A stretch of DNA of 64,000 nucleotides from Flagellimonas chongwuensis (GTDB lineage: Bacteria; Bacteroidota; Bacteroidia; Flavobacteriales; Flavobacteriaceae): assembly GCF_013376415.1 (NCBI RefSeq), contig NZ_WYET01000001.1, forward strand, positions 620,001 to 684,000. Direction: 5' to 3'. Shown here piece after piece: positions 8,456 to 16,303 of the stretch; position 1 is the stretch's first letter, and each line of letters begins with the position of its first letter. The position numbers and the translations under genes are program-made. The notes under the pieces were generated by a model. The model had not been told where the DNA came from, ran no database searches, and was given only the letters and a program-made list of their open reading frames with translations.

Positions 8456-9325
8456 TTAATCGGTAATTGATTTCTTTTGTAAGGTCATTCCAATTTTTGC
8501 CACCTCCATCAGTGCTGCAGACCCGTACCATTCTTTGAGTTCCATCACCAGACTTCCCGCTTTAATGGCTGGGTCGGTCTCGGTAAGGGATTTTGCCTCT
8601 TCCAACGTTTCCACATCAAAAATATAGATGCCACGTAAGTCATCATTTCCGAAAAAGGGACCGGCAAGGATTAATTTTCCTTGTTCTGCCAGCCGCATAA
8701 TGTTTTGCAAATGGGCATTTTGTAATTGGGTAGCTTCTTCTTTTGGAAGGCTACGGTTGGGTCCTCGTTTTAAAAAAGCGAAAATGTATTTTTTCATGCC
8801 ATAATCATCCGCTCCATATTTAGATGCTTTGTCGGCATCGTAAACATAGCCTTCTCCACTTTTCGGGAAGGTGTTTACGGAGTTCACGATACGAAATACT
8901 TGGCCTCCAGGTGCATGAAAATAGTAGTACTTGGAATGGTCTTGATATTTTTCGACATTGGGCAACAGAGGTGCGGCTCCGTAATCTTTGATGGTTCCTA
9001 CAATGCTCTGGTATTCAAAAGCAGGCACCAAGAGAGCCAATTGCATGGATTTATGGAATTGGGTGGAATCAAGCACTTCTGCTTTGGGGTGGTATGCAAA
9101 CTTCACAAAACCACCATCATCAAAATGTACAAGATCCGCATTTTCCTCGGATTCGATTTTTCGTCCAAGGGTATTCCCGAAAAATGATTTTATAGCGTTT
9201 CTATCGCTTTTAAGCGCATTTACCTTGGCCTGTCCTTTAAACACAATGGTTAAATCGGATGCGGTTTGGGCCTTGCTGCCAAGGAAGAATAGAAAAACCA
9301 GTGCAAATGCTGCTCTTGCTTTCAT
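8456..9325 (-). CDS. Secreted glyoxalase-like / YciI-domain fusion protein
   Basis: This 289-residue protein has a signal peptide (residues 1-20, ending GSKAQ). The first half (about 22-165) looks like a glyoxalase/VOC-type fold, with HFDDGGFVKFAY and YYFHAPGGQVFRIVN. The second half (about 175-289) is a YciI-like ferredoxin fold, with a KRGPNRS-type start, LILAGPFFGNDDLRGIYIFD and a DPAIKAGSL segment. YciI domains are dimeric modules with a conserved His/Asp pair; here they are fused and exported. It is the first gene of a probable two-gene operon with the secreted DinB protein. I infer the N-terminal assignment from general resemblance and hold it less firmly than the YciI part. Confidence 0.65.
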   Translation of the reverse strand: MKARAAFALVFLFFLGSKAQTASDLTIVFKGQAKVNALKSDRNAIKSFFGNTLGRKIESEENADLVHFDDGGFVKFAYHPKAEVLDSTQFHKSMQLALLVPAFEYQSIVGTIKDYGAAPLLPNVEKYQDHSKYYYFHAPGGQVFRIVNSVNTFPKSGEGYVYDADKASKYGADDYGMKKYIFAFLKRGPNRSLPKEEATQLQNAHLQNIMRLAEQGKLILAGPFFGNDDLRGIYIFDVETLEEAKSLTETDPAIKAGSLVMELKEWYGSAALMEVAKIGMTLQKKSITD

Positions 9326-9365
9326 AGCTTAAATGTTAGTATCCAAAATATGATGTTTTTCCGAT

Positions 9366-9845
9366 TTACTTCTGATCGCATTCAGTTTTGGTCAAAGGCA
9401 TTGAAGAACTAAAGCTTATGTTGTCCTTGTCTTTGAAGCCTGTGCCCGTTTCATCCAGTTCGCCGAATCCTTCGATAAGTTGATTTTCTTTGACTAAAAA
9501 AGCGACTTCACGGGAACTTTCCAGTCCCTCTGACATAAAGTAGTAGCTTCCGATAAGCACGCTGTCCTTTAAGACACCCGAAAAAGTCCCTGTGTTTGCA
9601 TCCTTTTCTTTGAAAGCATAATTGAGATTGCCCATGATCGAGTCATTGATTTCGGTGATTTCCAAAACAACTTTACTGCCGTTTTCATTGTAAGCATAGC
9701 AACCAACTTGCAAGCTGGGTGCGGGGGATTTTTCAACCGTTTCTTCTTTGGTTTCCAAAATGGTTTCCTCTTCTTCTTTTTTTTCGTTGTTCTTACAGCT
9801 TACAAAAACTGTGGTCAATAGTAAAGCAACAATTATTTTTCTCAT
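9366..9845 (-). CDS. Small lipoprotein, unknown function
   Basis: I start at ATG 9845, which gives MRKIIVALLLTTVFVSC, a textbook lipoprotein signal with Cys at residue 17. The frame is also open two codons upstream from a TTG. The 159-residue product has a Glu/Lys-rich spacer after the lipid anchor (about 18-45) and a compact probable beta domain beginning at VGCYAYNENG. It lies 2 bases downstream of the META-domain gene and is the last member of a three-gene lipoprotein operon (10663-11079, 9848-10663, this gene). No named family is recognised. Confidence 0.7.
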   Translation of the reverse strand: MRKIIVALLLTTVFVSCKNNEKKEEEETILETKEETVEKSPAPSLQVGCYAYNENGSKVVLEITEINDSIMGNLNYAFKEKDANTGTFSGVLKDSVLIGSYYFMSEGLESSREVAFLVKENQLIEGFGELDETGTGFKDKDNISFSSSMPLTKTECDQK

Positions 9846-9847
9846 GA

Positions 9848-10663
9848 TCAATCTATTTTTTTAAATACCAATAAATTCTCCTTGGAGCCATTGGACAAAT
9901 ACAATCTGTTATTTTCAATTTTATAGGAAGTGGCCGATTGCAAGGCCATAAGGAATTCGGATTCTTTTTCCATGCCGGGACATGCCATTCGGGTTGATGC
10001 CACCTGCGTAAAGCGTAGCACGTCATTTTCATAAAACAGGCTGCCCGTCATTCTATTACAGCCTGAAAAACCAGAGAACCTATTGTCATTGATGTTGACT
10101 TCCATATTGGGAACATCACGGCCACTAAAGTCATCTTTGGAGACCGAAGTCCCTTTCATTTCTTCCAATACCCAAATATCGTGTAGCCTGTAGTCGGTAA
10201 TATATGAACCGCAGCCTTCCAAAACACGGATTTCTCCACCACCAGTACTTTTGTATGAAACGGTTACGGTATAGGGCGATACTGCTCCCGACATGGCATT
10301 GGTGCATTCCTTATGTGAGATGATTACATCCATTTCGGTGGCTTCGGTCTTGATTCGGAACATCTTAATATTGGCATCTTGGGCTTTGATGGCTTCCGAA
10401 GGAGGGGTGGTTATGGTATCCTCCATGGTCTGCAGTTGAACCTTATCGCCGTAGATTTTTAGGCCCCAGAATGGCTCGGTACCAGTGGCCTTAAAGTAAC
10501 TGCCGTCCGGTTGCACGGCCAAGGGTTCCATGGTTCGTTTTTCTTCGATTTGAACGGTATCCGCCGAAATTTCTTCGGATGCTTCGGTCGGATCTTGTTT
10601 CTTTTTCTCGGCACAATTCAAAAAAATGAGGAAAATACCAGCTAGGAATAGAGCTCTTTTCAT
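9848..10663 (-). CDS. META-domain (HslJ-like) lipoprotein with an N-terminal COG3650-like domain
   Basis: A 271-residue lipoprotein (signal peptide ending FLNC, Cys near residue 17). Residues about 50-150 contain ATGTEPFWGLKIYGD and an HKECTNAMSG segment, as in the COG3650 domain often found with META domains. Residues about 160-270 form a META domain with the hallmark FSGFSGCNRMTGSLFYEN and a TRMACPG segment. META/HslJ proteins are envelope proteins connected with heat-shock and novobiocin tolerance in E. coli; the exact activity is unknown. Its start overlaps the stop of the upstream META gene by one base (TAATG), so translation is probably coupled. Confidence 0.82.
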   Translation of the reverse strand: MKRALFLAGIFLIFLNCAEKKKQDPTEASEEISADTVQIEEKRTMEPLAVQPDGSYFKATGTEPFWGLKIYGDKVQLQTMEDTITTPPSEAIKAQDANIKMFRIKTEATEMDVIISHKECTNAMSGAVSPYTVTVSYKSTGGGEIRVLEGCGSYITDYRLHDIWVLEEMKGTSVSKDDFSGRDVPNMEVNINDNRFSGFSGCNRMTGSLFYENDVLRFTQVASTRMACPGMEKESEFLMALQSATSYKIENNRLYLSNGSKENLLVFKKID

Positions 10664-11079
10664 TACTCAACTTTTTTAAATCGCATCATCGGAACTTCAC
10701 CAACCAACAGATTAAGTTTGCCGTCCTCAAAGGAATAACCATCTATTTTTTTCATCATTTCAAGAAATTGTCGTTCGCTACCTCCGCAGAACATCATAGT
10801 GGTCGGGCCAGGGTCGCCGAAAACTATGGTATTTTCTGCAAGTTCGTAATCAGCAGAGTAACCGTTGCAACTATCGGTGCCCGATACTTTGCCTGATTCT
10901 TTATCAAAAGTAATCTGTGGTTTTTTCTCCGGAAAAAGTCCTTCAAAAGCGATACGTGGCCCAGAAATATATTCAAGTTCCCAAGTAGTTCCATACAGCG
11001 CTTCCGCACTAGACTTCGCTTCACCGCAAGATTCTGCCAGCAAAATGGCAGAAAAAAATAGGATAATGGTAGTTTTCAT
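10663..11079 (-). CDS. Single-domain META-like lipoprotein
   Basis: A 138-residue lipoprotein with signal MKTTIILFFSAILLAESC (Cys at 18), followed by one META-like domain: LYGTTWELEYISG at the start, then SGTDSCNGYSADYEL in place of the usual SGCN motif, and a late MFCGGSERQFLEMM. It is the first gene of the three-gene lipoprotein operon and overlaps the next gene by one base. Two META-type domains in adjacent genes suggest duplication within the operon. Confidence 0.78.
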   Translation of the reverse strand: MKTTIILFFSAILLAESCGEAKSSAEALYGTTWELEYISGPRIAFEGLFPEKKPQITFDKESGKVSGTDSCNGYSADYELAENTIVFGDPGPTTMMFCGGSERQFLEMMKKIDGYSFEDGKLNLLVGEVPMMRFKKVE

Positions 11080-11170
11080 TTTGACAGAAATTAATGGTTA
11101 ATGTTTCAGAAAAATACTAAAAAATCCCCATTGTTTGATTTTACGTGGTTATGGTTGGATTAAATCTCCA

Positions 11171-11878
11171 TTATAACTTTCGTTTGCTCCACACTTCATA
11201 AATGGGGTCTCCTTTGCTGCTTAGACCAGAATGATGCCAATCTCCCTCTTTTAACTCATAATTGAATTCCAAACTGGCCCCGACCCTAGAATCGTCCCTA
11301 GAAAAGAAACCGATGTTTTCAATGTATTTTCCGTCAATGGTGGTATATGTACCTCCTCCGGTTCCCATAAACTCTTTGGTTTCGGTATTGTATGCTATCC
11401 ATTGAAACCGGGTACCTGATAGAATCTTCATGGTTTTACGTGGTCCTGAGGTGTCGCGTTTTACGATTTCGCCATCACGCTTTCGGCCCGATATCAACCA
11501 TGCACCAAAAAGGTCTCCAGGGGTTCCATCATCAACATGGGTCCAAGTAGTTCCATCCAATTGAAGGTTGAGATCCCCCAATTTATAGACTTTAGACTCC
11601 ATTTCTCCCACCGTTTCGGGGTGTTGCGTGGAAAACTCATAAGTGAATTCAATGTTTTCATCTGTTGCAGCATAGCTGCCGCCTTTGGTTCCCAAGAATT
11701 TTCCATCGGCTTTCTCAAAAAAGGCCTCTGAAAAAAAATCACCGGTTAAAATAAGAATGTGTTCCACTTTTTGTCCATCATCGGACGATTCTGTATAAGT
11801 CCACGCACCAAGCAAATCTTGGGCTGCCAGGATAGATCCAGTTAAGGAACATAACACTAATAACATTACTTTTTTCAT
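11171..11878 (-). CDS. Secreted protein made of two related repeats
   Basis: A 235-residue exported protein (signal peptide 1-19, MKKVMLLVLCSLTGSILAAQ). The mature part is an internal duplication: residues 20-118 begin DLLGAWTYTESSDDGQ and contain GKFLGTKGGSYAATDENIEF; residues 122-230 begin DLFGAWLISGRKRDGE and contain KEFMGTGGGTYTTIDGKYIE. Each unit has the plan D-L-x-G-A-W, aromatic strand, F-x-G-T-x-G-G-x-Y. The fold is probably beta-rich and lipocalin-like (inference). The function is unknown. It stands alone, about 90 bases from the META operon in the same direction. Confidence 0.72.
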   Translation of the reverse strand: MKKVMLLVLCSLTGSILAAQDLLGAWTYTESSDDGQKVEHILILTGDFFSEAFFEKADGKFLGTKGGSYAATDENIEFTYEFSTQHPETVGEMESKVYKLGDLNLQLDGTTWTHVDDGTPGDLFGAWLISGRKRDGEIVKRDTSGPRKTMKILSGTRFQWIAYNTETKEFMGTGGGTYTTIDGKYIENIGFFSRDDSRVGASLEFNYELKEGDWHHSGLSSKGDPIYEVWSKRKL

Positions 11879-11901
11879 TACCTAAAGTTTGTATTAAGGT
11901 A

Positions 11902-11936
11902 ATAAAAAAAAGCTGCTGTTTTTCTAAAACAGCAGC
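11902..11936 (-). terminator. Intrinsic terminator of the cytochrome c gene
   Basis: On the minus strand a perfect 11-bp stem GCTGCTGTTTT/AAAACAGCAGC with a 3-base loop (11912-11936) runs into a U-rich tract (the A run at 11902-11911). It separates the cytochrome gene from the two-repeat secreted protein. Confidence 0.85.
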
Positions 11937-11961
11937 CCTTACATATAATAGAGTTGGTTTG

Positions 11962-12441
11962 TTACAGTGTTCTCAAGTACTCGGCAACGTCCCTTGCTTC
12001 GTCTTCTGTAAGATTTTGATTGAGCATAATGGCGTTGTTGTATTCTTTTAACAAGGCTTTTGCAATAGGGTCTTCTTTCAGCATTCCATCAGGGTTAAGA
12101 ATCATGTTCATCACCCATTCTGGACTTCTTCTATCATAAACGCCCTTTAAAGCTGGGCCGATCATGCGTTGGTCTATCATGTGACAAGCGACACAAATGG
12201 CATCAAATTTTGCTTTGCCGCGAGCGGCCATCTCATCATTGATTTCTTCAGGGAACTCAAGGTCGGTTATAGGGCCCACACCTTTGTTGTCCAAATCAAC
12301 GGGCACACCTTCTTTAGATTGTGCTTTGGTATCTTCAGTTTTGGTGCGGCTTACTTCAAAACCATCTTTTTTCTCTTCTTTTTTACCTCCGCAACTCACT
12401 ATCATGGCTCCTAAGGCCAAGAACATTACAATTTTTTTCAT
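11962..12441 (-). CDS. Mono-haem cytochrome c lipoprotein
   Basis: A 159-residue lipoprotein (signal ending IVSC, Cys 17) with a charged linker and one class I cytochrome c domain. The covalent haem site is CVACH (C83, C86, H87), and a Met in NAIMLNQNLT near residue 139 is a likely axial ligand. Such proteins carry electrons at the outer face of the cytoplasmic membrane or the inner face of the outer membrane. No oxidase or dehydrogenase gene adjoins, so the partner is unknown. The gene has its own terminator. Confidence 0.88.
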   Translation of the reverse strand: MKKIVMFLALGAMIVSCGGKKEEKKDGFEVSRTKTEDTKAQSKEGVPVDLDNKGVGPITDLEFPEEINDEMAARGKAKFDAICVACHMIDQRMIGPALKGVYDRRSPEWVMNMILNPDGMLKEDPIAKALLKEYNNAIMLNQNLTEDEARDVAEYLRTL

Positions 12442-12558
12442 TCTGATTCTATTGAAGTTTGTTTGTGTAATCTAAGGCACTAAGATAGGTAATTAGCCAT
12501 TAATAATCCGGGTGTTTTTGTGTAGATCATCACAATACCGCTTATGAAAACGTTTGAA

Positions 12559-13518
12559 TTATAGGGAATCGAAAAAATCCAACGCTCTTTTTTCTGTGTA
12601 GGTGACGTTATTTTTGCCCCAAAAACCTACATGACCACCAAATGTTGGGGTTTCTAAATAAAGTGAAGGATTTTCCTCTGTTTCTTTAAATGGAAAACAT
12701 TCCTTGCCCAAAAACGAATCGTTTTTCGCGTTGATGATCAAGCTTGGAACTTGAATGGTAGGTAAAAATTGGAGTGAACTGGATTTTTGATAATAGTCAA
12801 TAGCATCTCTAAAACCATGGGCTCGACTGGTGTAGATATCGTCAAAATCTTTTAAGGTCTTAATTTTTTTGATGTCGGAATCGGTGATTTTTTCAGGAAA
12901 CAGCTGCTGTTTTTGGCGAAGTTTGGTCAATAGGTTTCCTTTGAACCTGATGGCGTACAATATATTTTTTGGACTTAGTAATTGCTTGCAGGAATCATAA
13001 AGATTGCAAGGAACCGAGACAGCCACGGCACCCTTCAATTGCTTTGGAACATCGTTGCCCTCGCCTAAATATTTGAGCAATAGGTTACCTCCTAAACTGA
13101 AGCCCTTCAAATAAATTTCCGAGTAATTTTTAGTGTTCAGGATGTGATCGATTACTTCCCTTAAGTCTTCCGTTGCCCCGGAATGATACGAACGATAGGT
13201 TGTATTGGTTTCTCCGCTACAGCTGCGATAATTCACGGCACAGGTATCATACCCATTTTGATTCAGTATTTTGGCGCTCCCTGTAATGTAGGGACGCTGG
13301 GCATCTCCTTCCAGTCCATGGAGCAAGATCACTAATTTTTGGGTGGGAGCGGATGAATCGCTCCAATCGAGATCTAAAAAATCGACATCTGAAAGAATGA
13401 TACGCTCCCTTTTTTGAACAACACCATTCACCGAACGTATAATGCCGGAATAAATGGTAGCAAAATGTCCACTTCTAAAAAGAAATGGGGGCAAATAATT
13501 GGAAGTAAGTTGGGGCAT
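12559..13518 (-). CDS. Alpha/beta hydrolase of the YheT (EMB8) family
   Basis: A 319-residue cytoplasmic hydrolase. It has the oxyanion-side motif LLHGLEG (65-71), a nucleophile elbow GFSLGG with Ser near 141, an acidic residue in INAKNDSFLG near 265 and a late catalytic His in FGGHVGFWG. YheT-type enzymes are carboxylesterases of unclear substrate. It lies 4 bases downstream of the nitronate monooxygenase gene, so the two are probably one operon with the promoter near 14570. Confidence 0.88.
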   Translation of the reverse strand: MPQLTSNYLPPFLFRSGHFATIYSGIIRSVNGVVQKRERIILSDVDFLDLDWSDSSAPTQKLVILLHGLEGDAQRPYITGSAKILNQNGYDTCAVNYRSCSGETNTTYRSYHSGATEDLREVIDHILNTKNYSEIYLKGFSLGGNLLLKYLGEGNDVPKQLKGAVAVSVPCNLYDSCKQLLSPKNILYAIRFKGNLLTKLRQKQQLFPEKITDSDIKKIKTLKDFDDIYTSRAHGFRDAIDYYQKSSSLQFLPTIQVPSLIINAKNDSFLGKECFPFKETEENPSLYLETPTFGGHVGFWGKNNVTYTEKRALDFFDSL

Positions 13519-13522
13519 TCGA

Positions 13523-14500
13523 TTATTCCTTTGGATATATGTTTAAGAGCTCTGCCTGAGCTTGAATCGCCATTTTGAAATCTTCTTTCAAATTATCGAC
13601 AAGTTCGGATACCGGTAATATATTGTCAATGGTAGTTACACCTTGTCCGGCCGACCAAATGGTTTTCCATGCTTTGGCCTCGGTATCGAGTTCTTTCCCG
13701 AAATCTATTTTTGTGTCTTTTTTCAGGTCTTCCTCCGTTACTCCTGCTGCCTTTAGGCTTGCGGCCAAGAAATTGGCATGCACACCGGAAATAGCTGCAG
13801 TGTAGACTACATCGCTGGCACCTGCTTCAATGATCATTTTTCGGTACTCTTCCGTGGCCTTGCTTTCTACCGTGTTGATAAAACGGGTGCCCATATAGGC
13901 AAGGTCGGCTCCCATTTGTAAAGCAGAAGCAATGTCCCTTCCCGTACTGATACATCCCGAAAGGATGATGGTCTTGTCAAAGAATTTCTTGACTTCGGCA
14001 ATCAAACTCATTGGGTTTATCGTACCCCCATGTCCGCCCGCACCGGCAGAGACTAAAATGAGACCGTCCACACCGGCTTCGGCAGCTTTTTCCGCATGTC
14101 GCTTTTTTATGATGTCATGAAAGACCAAACCACCATAACTGTGAATGGCATCTACCACCTGACTTACGGCGCCGAGGGAGGTAATAACCAATGGAACCTG
14201 ATGTTTGATGCATAGTTTCACATCGGCCTCCAGCCTTGGGTTGGTGGGGTGTACCACTAAATTGACACCAAACGGGGCCGCTTTTTTACCGGTTTCCTCT
14301 TCAAAGGCCTTCAACTCCGATTTTATTTGGACGAGCCATTCCTCAAAACCTTCGCTTGTCCGTTGATTTAGGGCGGGGAAAGTACCCACAATCCCATTTT
14401 TGCAACATTCCACCACCAATTTTGGTCCCGAAATCAGGAACATTGGGGCAGCAATAACAGGAAGCGATAGATTTTTGATGAATTCAGCTTTTTGGCTCAT
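13523..14500 (-). CDS. Nitronate monooxygenase (2-nitropropane dioxygenase family)
   Basis: A 325-residue FMN-dependent TIM-barrel enzyme that oxidises toxic alkyl nitronates such as propionate 3-nitronate. Diagnostic segments are VIAAPMFLISGPKLV at the N-terminus, LVSAGAGGHGG (the FMN-binding loop with its basic catalytic region) near residue 150, and LSGCISTGRDIASALQMGAD near 185. Some relatives act as enoyl reductases, so the substrate is not certain. It precedes the YheT hydrolase by 4 bases. Its -7 box abuts that of the divergent thioesterase gene. Confidence 0.88.
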   Translation of the reverse strand: MSQKAEFIKNLSLPVIAAPMFLISGPKLVVECCKNGIVGTFPALNQRTSEGFEEWLVQIKSELKAFEEETGKKAAPFGVNLVVHPTNPRLEADVKLCIKHQVPLVITSLGAVSQVVDAIHSYGGLVFHDIIKKRHAEKAAEAGVDGLILVSAGAGGHGGTINPMSLIAEVKKFFDKTIILSGCISTGRDIASALQMGADLAYMGTRFINTVESKATEEYRKMIIEAGASDVVYTAAISGVHANFLAASLKAAGVTEEDLKKDTKIDFGKELDTEAKAWKTIWSAGQGVTTIDNILPVSELVDNLKEDFKMAIQAQAELLNIYPKE

Positions 14501-14565
14501 GGTTCTTGTGTTTTAGCTATGATTAAAAATAGGAACAATTCTTCTTTCAATTTGGAATCAGTTTC

Positions 14566-14573
14566 CAAAACTA
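14566..14573 (-). promoter_or_regulatory. -7 promoter element for the nitronate monooxygenase operon
   Basis: Read on the minus strand this is TAGTTTTG, a match to TAnnTTTG, about 65 bases upstream of the start codon. It lies 3 bases from the -7 box of the divergent thioesterase gene, so the two promoters must share flanking DNA. Confidence 0.42.
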
Positions 14574-14576
14574 TGG

Positions 14577-14584
14577 TATTTTTA
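14577..14584 (+). promoter_or_regulatory. -7 promoter element for the acyl-CoA thioesterase
   Basis: TATTTTTA is one base off the TAnnTTTG consensus and lies 34 bases before the start codon. It sits back to back with the minus-strand -7 box at 14566-14573. Confidence 0.38.
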
Positions 14585-14618
14585 CAATTATTATGCATGC
14601 ATAACAAAACAACCCACT

Positions 14619-15101
14619 ATGTTTTTTAAAGAATTTGAGATCAGATGGAGCGATACGGACGCTAATCGACATTTGGCGAATTCGGCCTATATCAATTTTA
14701 TGAGCCACACCCGAATGGCCTATTTGGGATTGCTTGGCTTCAATCAAAAAAGTATGGGCGCCCATAATATTGGACCGGTGGTCTTTTATGAACACGTGTA
14801 CTATTTTAAAGAAGCTTTTCCAGGGATGCCAGTAAAGGTTTCTTTAGAGTTTGTTGGTATGAGCAAGGATGGGAGGTTCTTTGAGTTTAGGCACAACTTT
14901 TATGATCATAACGGCAAAAACTTTGCCCGTTGTGAGATGATGGGTGCCTGGATCGATTTAAAGAGCAGAAAACTTACAGGTTTGCCCGATGAATTCTTGA
15001 ATTCTTTTGAATCGATGGAAAAGGCGGAGGATTTTAAAATTTTGACCAAAGAAGATACCCGAAAGCATGTTCAAGTGCCAAAGGATATCGAAATTTTATA
15101 A
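14619..15101 (+). CDS. Acyl-CoA thioesterase, hot-dog fold (4HBT family)
   Basis: A 160-residue cytoplasmic hot-dog-fold thioesterase that hydrolyses acyl-CoA (or aroyl-CoA) to free acid and CoA. The motif RWSDTDANRHLANSAYINFM (about 10-29) holds the catalytic-region Asp and the substrate-side Asn/Tyr of the 4-hydroxybenzoyl-CoA thioesterase class. Length is normal. The gene is single. It diverges from the nitronate monooxygenase operon and converges on the SUKH gene with a 9-base gap. Confidence 0.85.
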   Translation: MFFKEFEIRWSDTDANRHLANSAYINFMSHTRMAYLGLLGFNQKSMGAHNIGPVVFYEHVYYFKEAFPGMPVKVSLEFVGMSKDGRFFEFRHNFYDHNGKNFARCEMMGAWIDLKSRKLTGLPDEFLNSFESMEKAEDFKILTKEDTRKHVQVPKDIEIL

Positions 15102-15110
15102 GGGAGTGTT

Positions 15111-15767
15111 TCAATTTTTGGGGTAGCCGAACCAGCTCGGAGTGATTGTGATCAATTTTCCTGAGATAATTTCATCGAGCCAGCCTTCATACCAATCCAA
15201 AAAGTTAGTGTATTCAGAAAATCGCGGAGGTATCTGTTCCCCTCTATCCATGTTTACTACTCTGCCTTTGTAAGGTCCGTTCAAAACTAGCGCGTGTATG
15301 TAAGAGCAACCTTGCGAACCAATAGGCAATAGGCCGCCATAAAGATTACCGTTTAATTCTTCGTAATCTTCATCTGTAATATCATCATCATAAAGTGAAT
15401 CGGTCATTTTATCCCATTGTATTGTTGACATGTTTGGGTATATGGAACAACTTTTTTTTAAATGCTGCTCAACCTTACCGTGTATCAGGTCATCCAAATT
15501 CTCTCCGACAGGGTAAATACCAAAAAAAGGACCTGCACCAGAACATAGATAGGACCTTCCGCCGTTACCAATATTAAGCACGAACGATTTATAGCACTCT
15601 GGCAATTGTATTTCGTAATGTTGTTCAATGGCATCAATAATGGAACAGGATGCAGGGGCATTTAATTCGTACCGATGACTGCCAGCCCCGAATACCTTGT
15701 AAAGATGATCTCTTTCTTTTGCGCGTTGTAATTTTTTTTTGAGACGAGCAATTTGTCCGTGGCACAT
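15111..15767 (-). CDS. SMI1/KNR4 (SUKH) family protein
   Basis: A probable SUKH-fold protein. The core begins with a basic helix (KKKLQRAKERDHLYKVFGAG), then IDAIEQHYEIQLPECYKSFVLNIGNGG, the typical SUKH helix plus the LP-x-x-Y-K-x-F and NGG motifs, then PLLPIGSQGCSYIHALVLNG-like strands and a final FLDWYEGWLDE. SUKH proteins often serve as immunity proteins to polymorphic toxins and sometimes have housekeeping roles. I choose ATG 15767 (218 residues); the frame is also open to a TTG at 15797, only 2 bases after the stop of the upstream membrane-protein gene. No toxin gene is adjacent. Confidence 0.8.
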   Translation of the reverse strand: MCHGQIARLKKKLQRAKERDHLYKVFGAGSHRYELNAPASCSIIDAIEQHYEIQLPECYKSFVLNIGNGGRSYLCSGAGPFFGIYPVGENLDDLIHGKVEQHLKKSCSIYPNMSTIQWDKMTDSLYDDDITDEDYEELNGNLYGGLLPIGSQGCSYIHALVLNGPYKGRVVNMDRGEQIPPRFSEYTNFLDWYEGWLDEIISGKLITITPSWFGYPKN

Positions 15768-15799
15768 GGTGTAATCGATTGTTTTCAAGGGGTACAATT

Positions 15800-16189
15800 T
15801 TAGTAGGGAAAGTTGTTTCGCGTTTGATTTGATTTCTCTTGAAGCTTCTTTTTTTTGATGTATTGCTTTATTCCTACGTTATATATAAAAAAGAGGAAAA
15901 AACAGGTAATCAAAACTGTCATGGCGATATCATAAACGGACATTTTGGGCTGGTTCAAACGAAAAATAAATCCGATGTGGCCATCAAGTTGAAAAGGGGC
16001 CTCAATTTGTTTGGTTTTATAGCTTTCGGGGATGGCTTTAAGAATTGCTTTATCAAGAACCTCAACCATTATATAAAAGCCACCAAGGTGCAATAATGGA
16101 TTAATTTTATATGCCTTATTAAGGATAGCGTAAAGGGCCATGTACAATGCAAAAATGAACATGCCAATAAGAATACCGATTAAAATCAT
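15800..16189 (-). CDS. Small membrane protein with two predicted helices, unknown function
   Basis: A 129-residue protein with a hydrophobic N-terminus (about 1-25, MILIGILIGMFIFALYMALY), a middle domain of about 55 residues containing AILKAIPESYKTKQ and QLDGHIGFIFR, a second helix (about 87-108, IAMTVLITCFFLFFIYNVG) and a very basic tail (KKKKLQEKSNQTR). The layout places the middle domain on one side of the membrane and the basic tail probably inside. No family is recognised. It immediately precedes the SUKH gene on the same strand, so the two are probably co-transcribed. Confidence 0.65.
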   Translation of the reverse strand: MILIGILIGMFIFALYMALYAILNKAYKINPLLHLGGFYIMVEVLDKAILKAIPESYKTKQIEAPFQLDGHIGFIFRLNQPKMSVYDIAMTVLITCFFLFFIYNVGIKQYIKKKKLQEKSNQTRNNFPY

Positions 16190-16303
16190 AACGTACTTCA
16201 GAGTAAATAATCGGATAAAGATAATCGGTGAGTGCCCTACTAAAACCCCTTAATTGACGAATGCGCCGGTTGAGTTGACGAATGCCCTATTACAATTGGC
16301 AGC

